A stretch of DNA of 64,000 bases from Myrmaecium sp. VS I D KN 1 (GCA_019775845.1 JADQAV010000014.1:124001-188000); one strand, 5' to 3'. Shown: positions 35,801-46,886, counted from the stretch's first letter. Numbers and translations are program-made. The notes: generated by a model from the sequence alone, not told the origin.

Positions 35801-38306
35801 CACAAGCGAACCAGTGCTCCTCAGCGCCGTCGCATATGATCCGAACAAAGGGGACAAGCCAAGTGATGCTCTCCCCTCTCCGGCTCCGGGTGTCTTCACT
35901 GCATTCCAACAACAGTCCCGTTCACGGAACGGTTCACGTGACCGGAAACCCGATGGCCTTCACCTTAACGTCGAACCAAACGTGGTCGTTGGCTCAACTT
36001 CCTCTCTTCCGAGCAGTGTTTCAGGATACAGTACCAATCAGACGGACGAGCTGAGCCCTGTTGCCACAGGGAACAGCATCAAGAGCGCCAAGATAAGGAG
36101 TATTGATCAGTATATCAGCAGCCTCGAGGAAGCCAACTATCATTCTAGGAGGACCAATCGAGCAGAAAGCCGCACCCGCGGTGAAGGACGGAGCGGGTCC
36201 CGTGAACCACGGAACAGGAGCCGGCCTGGACGGGATAGTTCGGAAACTCGTGGTCGCCCAGGAGTCAAATATATCCGCCCAGCTAAGAGATCCCCGTCGT
36301 CGCCCGTGCCGATGTCCCCTGAAGATGCCGGTCTCTACTCCAACGCTAGCAACACGGAAGACGCTTACGACGATGAGCGTTATTACAAGGTAGCCTCGCC
36401 CACAGCCTCCGGAAGTGACGTTCCTCGAAGTCGTAGCAAGGCGCGCACCGGAAGCTCTAAAGTCCGGTCAGTCTCCAAAAAGGCAAGGCGGCCCGAATCG
36501 CCAGAGGCGTCCTTCCCACGAAGCCGAAACGCCAGCAGGGCCCCAAGCAGGACCGCGAGCAGGACTGCGAGCCGCCCAGGGAGCCCGGAAGCCAAACGCA
36601 ATGGCCGCGGTTTAAGTAAAGGCCGAAACGAGGGATCACTCCTCCGCTCACCGTCGTCACCGCAACCTATGACTACATTCCCCCTGCCTGCAGATGAAGA
36701 TACTAGCGACTCCAATACAGAATCTGTGCCTCGCGCCGGAAAGAGGAGCACGAGTCGCAAGGCTGGATCAAGGGCTACGAGTGCGCGCCGCGAGGTCTCT
36801 CCTGATCGCCTGAATCGTCATACTTCGCGTGAGAGATCCCGCAGCCGCCGCCCTGGTACTAGGGAGGCGAGTCGAAACCGATTCGGACCCCGTGAGCCAT
36901 CTCCAGAAAGGCCTTCCAGTCGTCTATCGACGAAGGCAGAGCCACGTGAAGGCCGTCCCATGACTCGCAAAGAGCTCGCCGCACGCGAACTTGAGGAGAG
37001 GCGGCTCTCTCTGGCCAGGCGACCGTCGGCCCCCGTTATACCTCATCCGGTTGACCTTAGCGGTACCAGGCCAGCTTTTCCTGGACGATCAGTGACAGAC
37101 AGCATCGGCTTCTCATCTCAGGTGAATGATTATAGTGATCCAATACGTCGAAGCCATACGGCCGACCCGGATTCAATGGCGCGGTATGGGCCTAAATACA
37201 GCACGGGCACATCCACCTCCTCCACTCCCATCGGCCTTCCCGCCACTCCAAGGGCCATGCGCCATCCAAGGTACATGAGTGCGGATCCAAATGAGCGCGA
37301 GGATGTGCCTGAGGTACCCAGTATTCCGGACCATATGACACAACTTACCTCACAGGCACTTCAAGCCAAGGATGATGACGACTTGGGCCCTCTGCTCCCT
37401 TCCACTGTATATGGACAAACAGGACCTCAGGCACCGCTGCCTCGTGCTGCTTCCGCCCCTCCGGAGAAGAACTCGTTCTTCCAGTCCCACTCCAGGAACA
37501 GCTCTATCAGCGGGCGTGGGGGTGCCTATAAGCGTGTCAGCCCTCCTAACATCACTGCCAGCATCGATGCTGCGCTCCGCGAGAATCAGGTGGTTGTTGT
37601 TCCTGAGCAGGAGGCACCGCCTCTTCTCAGGGAATTGCAGCATCTCGCTGGGCCTCCACCGCCACCGCCCCCTCCGAGCATGTTCCAACAGCAACCGAAC
37701 AACACCACGGGTAGCCTTGAGGTAATCAATATCGCTATCGACGGGAATGACTCTCAGTCCACTCTCCCTGTTCTTGAGATACCGCCGACGCTTCCAGTTC
37801 AACAGCACGCGGCGAGCGAGTCGCCTCGTTCCCACCGCCGCGGTCGTGGGAGCGTCAGTGAGATCAGTAGCCGGCTCCGCGGCATTGGCGACCGCATGCG
37901 TAGCAACAGCCGCTCCCGCAACAAGTCACCGCCTGTGGAGACTTTCACGCCCTCTCCATACGAGTCCGTACCTCCCATCAATTTTCCTCGACGAGGTAGT
38001 CTGTCGCAGCGAACTCGATCTCCCATCGATGAGAGCACAACCAACCAGTACGAGTCCATTCCACCTCCACCACCCCCACCACCACCCCCACCGCACGTTA
38101 TGGCGAATGGCCAGTTAATGGAGCAAGTCATCCCTCCTGACATCAACTCCCTCAGCAATCAGCGTCGGCCGCAGCCCGGGCAGCAACAGCGCCAATTGAA
38201 CCCCACCACTTTTGGATACCGCCATCCCAAAGAGATCCGCGCCAACATGCCCCCGGAGCAACTGCAGCTTGGCGTTATGCCTATGGAGAGTGGGGGGATG
38301 ATTTAG
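32859..38306 (+). CDS. Large WD40 N-terminal, helical-middle, Ser/Arg-rich scaffold protein
   Basis: Five exons (32859-33285, 33343-33466, 33520-33828, 33929-34776, 34837-38306) give 1725 aa. The introns are 57, 53, 100 and 60 nt, the last with a TGCTAAC branch point. Residues ~35-380 read as a degenerate beta-propeller: WD-type strands such as GSTAIVWDLFTGE, GNVILFEPS, DGDLRVWSI and QTWSWDVRTKR. A Ser-rich linker leads to a helical block (~518-690) starting DLFPFTAARLGDVVF and containing VAILLGLGEQNDAIEVYVSR, which resembles the alpha-solenoid halves of coat or tethering proteins. The remaining ~1000 residues are disordered, with many SR/RS dipeptides (~850-1300), two poly-Pro runs (~1508 and ~1645) and a Gln-rich end. 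Architecture recalls WD40 plus solenoid scaffolds (Sec31, Gemin5, WDR types), but I cannot assign it to a named family. Probably a fungal conserved scaffold. Confidence 0.88.
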
Positions 38307-40558
38307 TTTCTCGTGTTCGTCTCGCGTTGTTCTTTATGCATCATCCCCGACTTTCTTGGGCAATCCGGCACGGTATTCAGGATGCCTCGGGACTCGCATG
38401 CCCTGTTTTGTTGTTAGTTTCGTTGTTAGCTTTTCTATTTTCACCCGTGCTGTTCATGTATCCATCTTTTCGGTTGATTTCTTGTTCGCATCTGATTCAT
38501 GGCTGGTTCCTACGCTTTCTTCTTTTCTTTTCTCTATCCATATTCCTATCGATCCTGTTTTGTTTCCTTACACTTACTGAGATGACCCTGTGACTGACTT
38601 GATTAACGGCCTTTTTCGTTCAGCTTTTTTGTTATTCCTTTCTTTCCCTTTCACACCCCCCTTTCGAAACTTCATCACTTCCTCCTCGGAACTTTACCTC
38701 AGCGCCTGCGAGTATCTGCTTCTACCTCTCCCCGCTCCGCTTGCGATATCCTCCGCGCGCACTCTGAGTTTTCTAACATATACCCGAGTTTTTCTTTTCT
38801 TCTTTTCTTCTTCCCCTCTCTTCATTCGTCTTGTTTTCTAAGTCCTTTCTCCTTTTGAATTCTGTTCTAGTATTTTTAAGTGTGTCTGCTCCATGTGTAG
38901 GTACAGACCAGGCTTGGAGACTTGTGAATTTCAACACTCCTTTCTATATTCTTCTGTCTTCAACTAGGCCTTGCTTTGCCCTGCCGTGCAGCTGGTATAT
39001 GCACAACATGGTTCTTCTTAAGTGTGACTATGCGGTGATGTCCTTATGGTACATAAACAGTGTGAGAGCTAACGCGATGCCCACCACGTCTTTTACATAT
39101 TTTGGATCCCGCGTTGATCTGTCTATAAAATGGGCATGTTATGCCTACTTCAGCACCGCCCACCCCCCTGTTTGATATATAACGGCACAGCATATCCCAG
39201 ACTCCCTGAGGCTCAGGCCGTCGAAGACCCCTTAACTGGCCGTCTAGGTAGGTGGTTGGAGTGCTCGTTTAGGCGGTCGGAGGTCCACATTAATCAGCCA
39301 GAGGTCTACTCTAAGTCGTCGGAGTGCCCCTCTGGGTAGGTAGAGGACCGCTTTGGGCAATCGGACGGCCCCTCGAGGAAGTCGGAGGGCCCCTCGAGGA
39401 AGGAATCCTGCGTGGAGTGTCGCCCTGGGTCATACACGATCTATTTCATATACTACCTAGTATACTTTTCGTTACCCTACTTTCCTTACTGCCGGGTGAG
39501 CGGGCGAGATGTTTTACTACCTTGCTACTACTAAAGGAATGAATGAATGAGTAACTGTAAGCCGGTGTGAAGTCTGCTTCTCCCAGCTGTGATAAGGTAT
39601 CGACGACCGGTGAGGGTTTGGGCCAGTCTAACGAGGCTGTGTAAAAAAAAGAAGGGAGGTGGAAGTGGGAGAGAGAGAGAGTAGGGTGAGGGGATGGATG
39701 GAGAAAGGCACGATGGGTGGTGTGTGTTTTGTCTTCTCTGCATCTTTCTTTCCTCTTTGGGGGGGGGAAAGGGCGTTGAAGAAGCGAGTGGCCTTGCAAT
39801 AGGCGGTCTCCATGCTGGGGGGATGACTTCGAGAGGGTGGCAGGCTCCCGCAATCATGATTTTTGGAAAAAATAGAACAGTGTTGAGACGAGGGAAGGAG
39901 AGACATTCTTGAGTCTGTTGATAAACCGTCTAGTTATTTAGTCCGCTTATTCTGAAGGCTTCAAGACGAGCCATGTCCAATTGAGCTGGACTAACTCCAA
40001 CCTGTCAGTGCATACGGGGTTTAAAAATACTATCTTGGAACAGGACATGCGGAATAAGGGATTATGGGTGGCTGCGGGGAAAGCACCGTGTTCGTCCATC
40101 CATCTTTCAATCCTCCATAAGCGCTGTACTCCTCCACTCTGTCCAACTCTCTCGCTTTCTCCGATTCCTGACTTCTGCATCCTACTATGCGTCTCACCAC
40201 GAATGAGCTTCGTATTTGCTGTTGAAAGCTTCCTGATCGCGCAGCCATGATCGACCGCCCAACCGCTCCAAAACCTCACGGCGGCCGGAAGCGTAACGGT
40301 GAACTGCGGTCCGTGCTGAAGGGGGACGTACGGTGTACAAAACCTGTGTAACGGTTGATACGAGGAGCGACGGCTCATCACTTATTGTCTTCCTTCCGGG
40401 TTAAGGCAGCAGACTTGGCTGAACGGGTGCTTCGCGAGCCCATTTATCTGCAGTGATGATTCCTCCTCAGTACGTTCTTCGGGGTGACGGGGATAAGATA
40501 TGCGTGCAAAGAGCCTGCTGTGTTTCGCTACAGCGATTGTTTCGGAAGAAGAGGCGGA
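38307..40558. other. Convergent intergenic region, WD40 gene / UPF3
   Basis: About 2.25 kb between two 3' ends. The first ~600 bp are T/C-rich, like a long 3' UTR. A 21-bp minisatellite lies at 39268-39414. No gene is recognised. Confidence 0.55.
39268..39414. repeat. Degenerate 21-bp minisatellite, about seven units
   Basis: Consecutive units start at 39268, 39289, 39310, 39331, 39352, 39373 and 39394, each exactly 21 nt (the last partial). They share the pattern T-Y-T/G-A/G-G-G ... TCGGAGG-N-CC. The two most 3' units are nearly identical (TCGAGGAAG...). A further, less regular unit may precede at about 39247. The period of seven codons is notable, but no frame stays open through the array. 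Confidence 0.75.
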
Positions 40559-42535
40559 TCAGCTTGCGCTACCACTGGCGGAGGGTGCTGCAGGCTCTGA
40601 AGCAGCCGGAGCAGCGGAAACATTTGCCCTGCCGCCGCCACGAGAGCCTCTCGGGCCCCTACCGCTTCGGAAATTCGATCCACCGCTGTTCCTAGGTCCA
40701 TTTGGCACCGGCGGCTGCTGTTGCTGTTGCTGCTGTTGCTGCTGTTGCTGCTGCTGGTCACGCTGGATCGCCTGCTGAACGACGCTGGCAGGCGGTGCCA
40801 AACGTCCGCCAACCCTCTCCCTTTTCTCTAGTATCTGCACTGCTCCTTGTGCCACCTTGACCGGACTGGCTGCGATGGCCTTGCGGAGCCCGTCGGCATC
40901 GGCGAAGTCCACATAGGCGAACCCTTTGCGCTTGTCAATCTCCACCTTGGAGATGGAACCGAACTGGGAGAGGGCCTCTTGGATAAGAGGTTCTGTGATG
41001 CCCTGTGACGCATTCGCATGTTTGAGGAATGCTGTCTTAGGGGAATCCGACGCAGCCTGCTGTTTAGCGGGTGAGGCTTTAGCAGCCGCTGCAGGGCTAG
41101 CAGGGGCATTGTTTGCATTTCTTGTTGCCGCAGGCCCCGCGGGAGCTTTAGGAGCCTGTTGCGATTGCGATGCGCCGTTTGGCGATTTTTTGAGAATCGT
41201 GGGAGAGGGCGCGGAAGGAGTTTTCCTGTTTTTGGATGGCTCTGGGGTTGCAGACGGACTCTGGGTCGTCTTTTCCGCCAGCGCAGCTTTCTGGTTCCGT
41301 CGCTCCGCGCGAGAGGGCCGAGGATCCTTTTTGGGCGAACGAGGCGTGCTCACGGCTTGGTTGGGAGCAGCTGCGGCGGAAGGTTTATTGCTCGGCGCGG
41401 GTGAGGCGGACTTCTCCTTGTCCTTTGAGCTTGTGGCCGGCGCAGAAGTATCAGCGGGCTTGCTGGGAGCGCTATCTGCAGCGCCCTCCCGCTTCGCACC
41501 GCCGCGTCTGCGTCCTCCCGCGGGTACCAACCCGAGGTCGCGCTGGAGTACTTTGGCAACCATGCTCGCGTTACCACGTTCGCGTTTCCGCTCTGGAGTA
41601 GACGAGGTAGTAGTAGGAACAGTAGGCTCAGAGGCTCCCTTTGCCGATTGCTTTGCAGCTTCCTTGCCAAGTGCTTTGACAGCCTCCTTGGTCGCCTTCT
41701 CCCTCTCGGCTCGAGAGGTTTTTCTGCCTTTATCATTTGCCGCACCGGACTCCTTGGCTTTTGATAGTATCTTCTTGTCCCCAACCTTCTCGCTCTTCTC
41801 GTCGCGCGAATCTGTACGACCGTGCTTCCCAGACTTGGCGGATGGCTTGTCCTTCTGAGCCTTTTTCTCTCTCAGGGCCTCAATCAGAGGTGTGGTGGTG
41901 ATCTTCTCTTTTTCCGGTGGGGGAACTTCTGCTCCAGGTTCGGGGGCTGCAGGTTTGGGGGCGGGATTGGTCAAACTCTCCAGGAAATCCTTGAACTCCG
42001 GATCTTGATCGATTGTTCCCTGACGCGCATCGTTGCGTCTCCTGCCACCCGGGATACGGTTGAAAGGTGCAAACTCGGTAGTTGGCGGGCCGATGAGGGC
42101 TGGGTCGCGAGCGGAATTCTTTGCGTCGTTGAAAGTGGTCTGGCGCACCTTTTCAGCCAGAGGGACGAGATGAGCTTTGTCGGTGAGGTAGAAGTAAGCA
42201 CGGGATGGCCTCGACGGCTTCGCTGCACTGTGCGTTCAGTCAGTATCGTCCTCCAGGCAGGTTGATATGTGGATCCCATACTCTCTAGATATCTTGCCGG
42301 CAGCGTATCTGTACCAATCGACCCTACCGCTTCCGACCTTCCATTCCGGGCCTATGGCTGCCTCAAACTCGGCTTGCGTGAGACCAGGAGCAAGTCGGCG
42401 CACAACAACCTTGAGACGTGGCGCGGTGGCTTTATTCGACTGGCCGCGGGGTGCTGTTGGCGGTGCGTTCTTCTGCTGGATGGCGGAGATGGGCAGCACA
42501 CCGTTTGCGCCGGAAGCACGCTGCGCAGAGGCCAT
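40559..42535 (-). CDS. UPF3: UPF3, nonsense-mediated mRNA decay factor
   Basis: Nuclear-cytoplasmic shuttling RNA-binding protein that recruits UPF2/UPF1 in nonsense-mediated decay. Exons are 42535-42282 and 42227-40559 with a 54-nt intron, giving 640 aa. The Smg4/UPF3 domain starts at about residue 39 (LKVVVRRLAPGLTQAEF) and runs through SRPSRAYFYLTDKAHLVPLAEKVR. The middle is a long Lys/Ala/Pro-rich disordered region. Unusually, a second RRM-like fold lies at about 485-555 (KVEIDKRKGFAYVDFADADG carries an RNP1-like core), followed by 14 consecutive Gln and a C-terminal RGG-type segment (GRGPRGSRGGGR). The ATG sits in a good context (ACCATGG). The gene is head-to-head with SIT4, about 730 bp apart. 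Confidence 0.9.
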
Positions 42536-43267
42536 GGTGCCTTGGTAAGATAAGGTACCGGCACCGCCGAGCAGAGTGCTGTGATATAGTGTGAAAGGTA
42601 AAGTGGATGTGTCGTCGTGTGGGGTTTGGCGAGCTTCACGCCTGATGAAGGAGCTGCAGCCGTGACTACGTCGGGAAATGGCTGGCTGGACAGGCGGGCA
42701 ACCTCGCCGGGATTCCGAGGTGGTCGTCTGCCCTCTCTTACCGCCCGGTGAGCTCGGTCGGTTGCGTTCGGGCGCCCAGTGACCAGCGGCCACCGGCCAC
42801 CGGGACCAAGCACTGGCCTGCTGCCGCCCACCCACCTCGCGGTGCCCAGTGCCCAGTGCCCAGCGCCCAGTTGGCCAGTGAGCCAGTGGCCAGTGAACCC
42901 CGACCCCGTTCGTCGTTCGTCCCAACCTCTGTACAGTGCCAACATCCCCCAAGAGCCGGGCGTGGGGTTTGTCTTAACGACCTGCTGCAAGTGTTCCCGC
43001 TCCATCTAGACGTATGCGCTGGCCCTTACCCTCCGCCCTCGACTGTCTCCGCTTACTCTCGAACCCCCAGATTCTCCGCTACGCCTTCTAGAACGCCTAA
43101 TGTTATCACAGAGCTCCACTGTATCATCATCAGTATTACCCCCCTCCCACCTCTAAAATCACTCGGCGGAGCACCTTAACTCCTTCACCCACACGCTCTC
43201 TTTACCGGCCACCTAAACCCACTTCACAACCCTTTGCGGCTACCCCTCCTTTCATACCGTCGTCACT
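42536..43267. promoter_or_regulatory. Divergent UPF3-SIT4 promoter with a CCAGTG minisatellite
   Basis: About 730 bp between the two start codons. It contains a cluster of GCCCAGT/GGCCAGT units at 42841-42897 and related CCGGCCACC repeats just before it, then a pyrimidine-rich stretch leading to SIT4. A bidirectional promoter is likely. Confidence 0.5.
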
Positions 43268-44815
43268 ATGAAGGACGACATCCCCCAGCCTGGACCGGCG
43301 CGGCTGTCAAAAGGCGCTGGACCCGACGAATGGCTGGAAGCGGCAAAGCAGTGCAAATATCTGCCTGAGGCGGACATGAAGCGGCTGTGCGAGATTGTGA
43401 AGGAATGTCTTATGGAAGGTGTGTAACGTGCGCCGTCCTCGCTGGGCATCTGTTGTCTTGAGCGCCGTGGCCGTGCTCAGTGGCGGAAGACTCGAACCAC
43501 GGATATGTGCGGTTCATAAGCTGACATCTACTGCTTTGACCAGAATCAAATATCCAGCCCGTCCGGACTCCCGTCACTGTCTGTGGCGATATTCACGGCC
43601 AGTTCTATGACCTGCTGGAACTGTTCCGAGTGGCAGGCGGCATGCCCAACGATACTCATGTCGAACGACCGACCGTACCTACGAAGACCATCAGCGCCGC
43701 CGACATCGAACCGCCGACGCAAATTACAGATCCGAAGGCGAAGCGAAAAATGAAGAGGCGATTCCAGGCCGACTCCAATTACACCGGTTCGCCTCCGAGC
43801 GGCGGCGACGAAGAGGAGGGCGAAGAGGAGGAACAAGAGGAGCGAGGGCGCTCGCGGAGCATAGGCGGCAGAAACAGCATGAGTGACGCTGGCTCCGAGT
43901 TCGGGGGAAACCAAGAAGGCGCGGGAGGCAATGGACAGCAGAACTACGTGTTCCTGGGGGATTTTGTGGATCGAGGCTATTTCAGCTTGGAGACGTTTAC
44001 GCTGTTGATGTGTTTGAAAGCGAAGTGGGTGCCCATCTCTAATGCCTTCCAACCCGCGGAAGTCTAACTCTCTTCAAGATATCCAGACCGGATTACGCTG
44101 GTCCGAGGAAATCACGAGTCGCGGCAGATCACGCAGGTATATGGCTTCTACGAGGAGTGCCAGACCAAATACGGCAATGCTTCGGTGTGGAAGGCATGCT
44201 GCCAAGTGTTTGACTTTCTCGCCCTCGCGGCCATCATTGACGGTAAGGTGTTGTGTGTGCACGGTGGACTGAGCCCGGAAATCAGGACACTTGACCAGAT
44301 CCGTGTTGTTGCTCGCGCGCAAGAGATTCCCCACGAAGGAGCCTTCTGCGATCTGGTGTGGAGTGATCCCGAGGACGTTGACACATGGGCCGTTTCTCCA
44401 AGAGGTGCAGGCTGGCTCTTTGGGGACAAAGTGTCATCCGAGGTATTTCCCCCATCGCATTCACCCGTCTGTAACTGGCTAACATGACGGTTCCTAGTTC
44501 AACCATGTCAACGGACTCCAGCTAATCGCTCGCGCTCACCAACTTGTTAACGAAGGCTACAAGGTAGGTTTATAGGGTGAACAGTATATCAAGATGAACA
44601 GTGGCACTAACAAGGCCCTTCAGTACCACTTCAAGAACAAGGACGTCGTGACCGTCTGGTCCGCACCGAACTACTGCTACCGCTGCGGCAACGTCGCCTC
44701 GATTATGAGCTTGCAAGAGGACCTCAACCCCAAGTTCACCATCTTCAGTGCCGTGCCGGACAACAAGCGGGCGGTGCCGGCGGGCCGCGGCACGCGCGGG
44801 GAGTACTTCCTGTAA
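43268..44815 (+). CDS. SIT4: SIT4 / PP6-type serine-threonine phosphatase catalytic subunit
   Basis: PPP-family catalytic subunit; in fungi Sit4 acts with SAP subunits in TOR signalling and G1 progression. Five exons (43268-43418, 43544-44024, 44079-44442, 44498-44563, 44624-44815) give 417 aa; the introns are 125, 54, 55 and 60 nt. Metal and catalytic motifs are complete: GDIHG at 65-69, GDFVDRG at 189-195, GNHE at 221-224, HGG downstream, and the C-terminal YFL that is methylated in PP2A-like enzymes. [19 protein letters not shown] and [14 protein letters not shown] identify the PP6/Sit4 branch. Canonical Sit4 has ~310 residues. Here about 95 extra residues, acidic and Ser/Gly-rich ([12 protein letters not shown]), sit between the first and second metal-binding motifs, at roughly residues 87-183. 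Confidence 0.94.
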
Positions 44816-45299
44816 CGAACGAGCAATCCATCAGATAGGGAAATGTGTAAAGTATACGTATTTCTTTTGTCCGTTTAACGATGATGAAACCCTCCGGCTT
44901 TCTCTTTCTCTTCCTCTTTCTCTTTTGGCAGGCGGGGTACGGTCGACATGCAGGTGGAGGGTGGGAACTTTTTTGGTCTTTGTTTTTTTCGGCGAGCACT
45001 GATATCCCCCCGGCTCAGTTTAAAAGCTGGTTGAGGTGAAGGGTAGGCCATGGCACACGGTATGTGGAAGGTCAGGGATGTTTCTTTCTTAGGGGAGCCT
45101 CTATGTCTGTATCAGTAACGTAGCTGCGGTGCGTGTATCCCGTTCGGCGTCCATAGCTTGCTCATTGGCATCACCCTACATGAATCAATACACTTATTTC
45201 TTACTGCATCGCCTTGAAAAAGAGAAGGATTGGTTTCGTAGAGAGAATCAAAAGAGAAAAAAGGGATCTGAAGAAATGAAAAAAAAAATGAAAAAAAAA
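44816..45299. other. Intergenic region between SIT4 and the SRP RNA
   Basis: Holds the SIT4 3' UTR and, at 45279-45299, two A-runs that read as T-runs on the minus strand and serve as Pol III terminator for the SRP RNA. Nothing else is recognised. Confidence 0.5.
45279..45299 (-). terminator. Pol III T-run terminator of the SRP RNA
   Basis: On the minus strand the RNA body ends CCGACC and is followed by nine T, then CA, then a second run of ten T. Confidence 0.75.
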
Positions 45300-45565
45300 G
45301 GTCGGTACAGCAAGCCGCATGGCTTCTCCCCAACCCCAGCAAGGGTAATCCAGCACCGCCATCCCATGGTGAGACCGCGCTTGCAGAATTGCTTCCCTAG
45401 GCAGTCGATCTCATTGCTTAAGTCCGTCCAGCGATCGCGTGTTGCCAGCGCGAGTGGAAAATACGGACACCACCGGATTCGAACTGGGCCCTCGGCTGGG
45501 GCGGTTGGCAGGGAGAGGTCGTTGCGGATGCGCCACACCTCCCAGCTTTATGGCCGTTACAGCCA
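45300..45565 (-). ncRNA. Signal recognition particle RNA (7SL/SRP RNA)
   Basis: Scaffold RNA of the particle that targets secretory ribosomes to the ER. Read on the minus strand, it opens with GGCUGUAACGGCC (45564-45552), the fungal Alu-domain UGUAA hairpin. The two halves form a long helix 5: CCCCAGC...GAGGG pairs with CCCUU...CUGGGG, and CUCUCCC...AACC pairs with GGUU...GGGGAGA. Helix 6 is a stable GUCCG...CGGAC hairpin with inner CGCG pairs. Helix 8 (45371-45412) is closed by GAGAUCG/CGGUCUC and carries the SRP54-binding core AGG-GAA-GCAA-UUC-UGCA with its GNRA tetraloop. About 266 nt, close to the 254 nt of fission yeast. It ends at a T9 run, and an internal B-box-like AGTTCGAATCC lies about 80 nt from the start, so Pol III transcription is expected. 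The exact ends are approximate. Confidence 0.85.
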
Positions 45566-46116
45566 AGAACTAATCCGGCAGGGGTGTACTTGTAGCCCGG
45601 ACCTCGCAACGTCGCGGTTGCTCGGGGAAGTTCACTTCCGCCGTTTCTCACTCTTCTTCTTTGATTTCGCGATGTTGTCTCTTGATCTACTTTTTGCAAC
45701 GGACGGTGTGCTGGCAGAGGTATCAGTACACGAATCAATTTTCTTTCTCCGTGATGTTCGCGCGACCCAGAACGACTCTTCTACAACGTGTTTCCTTCAA
45801 CCAACGGAGATGGACAGGCCGAAAGCCAACATCCAACGGACCAAACCAGTGATGAAACCGCGTACGAAATAGACAAGAGCAAGTGCGATCATGCATCCAT
45901 GGTCAAGGCGACCATGATGTGCGGGCGTTCATCTTCGATTTGCCCATGTCATACCATCATTCTATCATCATCCTACGGAGAGCGAAAAGACGCCATCCAA
46001 ACGTAGAGGATGTATAAGGACCACCAAAAGGATGCGGCTGCGCGGGGGAGATCATGGGAAAAAGAAAAATAAAGATATCCTGGGCTTCTAGCACTCACAG
46101 CCTCACTGTCCAAATC
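45566..46116. other. Intergenic region, SRP RNA to the unknown three-exon gene
   Basis: About 550 bp upstream of both transcription units, which point away from each other. Short ORFs (for example 45661-45872) have no recognisable content. Confidence 0.45.
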
Positions 46117-46886
46117 ATGAACGCTCCATTCTCGTTTCCGATGGGCACACGACGCTCCTCCGCCCTCTCCGCTCGCCGCGTCCCCCGACACGGTCCCACG
46201 CGGCTCTCCACGCGGCGAAGCATCCATGAGGCGACCGCCGTTCTCAGCCTCCCGAACCGCGAGGGTCCTCCGCTCCGGCAGCGGGTGAGCGTGAATCTCG
46301 GCGGCGATCCGGACGTGGACGCCTACGTGCTGGTGGAGCCGCAGGTCGGCCGTCTCCTGCTCCTGCCGCCGGGACTATCGTCATCGCCGTCGCTGTCGGC
46401 ATTAGATCCTGCAGCTCGGTTGGATGAGGAGCGGGACGGGGAGAGCAGAGTCCCGCTTCGCTTCTGGCACGATGGGCATGTGTTGACGTCCGGTATGTGT
46501 GTTCCCAGCAAACAATGGTATTGAGGGACTTGTAATGACGCCCCTCCTCACATCCCGCGAAGCAACCTCGATATCTCCGCGCAGTCCCCCACACCTGCGG
46601 CTCCCGCAGGATCTGGCAAGGCCGGGTGGCCCTCGAGGCAATGGCGGCGATGCCAGGATGAGTCCCGCCACGCTGTACCGGTTTGGGCGCATGCACAAGG
46701 TTGCGCTGGATGGTACAGCCGACGGTATGTCAATATCAGACTTTCTTTTGATTAACCCCCCGCACGGTAATTTGAGAGGTGAGACGCGTGCTGAAATCTT
46801 GACCAGCCGCATACGTGCGCGCTCTTGAAGCGGAAGACCAGATGCTGCGAGGTCTGCTGGAGATGGTGAAGGAGAGGGGGGCTTGA
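46117..46886 (+). CDS. Unknown 205-aa protein, three exons
   Basis: Model: exons 46117-46492, 46563-46724 and 46807-46886 (introns 70 and 82 nt, donors GTATGT in both), giving 205 aa and closing in frame. The N-terminus is Arg/Ser-rich with no acidic residue for about the first 30 aa, so mitochondrial import is possible. The core has GGDPDVDAYVLVEPQVGRLL followed by a PLRFWHDGHVL segment. The last exon encodes a clean amphipathic helix, YVRALEAEDQMLRGLLEMVK, ending ERGA. I do not recognise the family. The final exon, with its exact splice phase and helical pattern, is the strongest argument for a real gene. The start could instead be an in-frame ATG at 46054, and the acceptor at 46562 is the least certain junction. 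Confidence 0.55.

Noticed and set aside
45248-45538. Minus-strand ORF starting MWRIRNDL that looks protein-like, and a tRNA-like B box within it
   Set aside because: Both fall inside the SRP RNA; the T-stem does not pair as a tRNA and the RNA explanation covers the whole segment.
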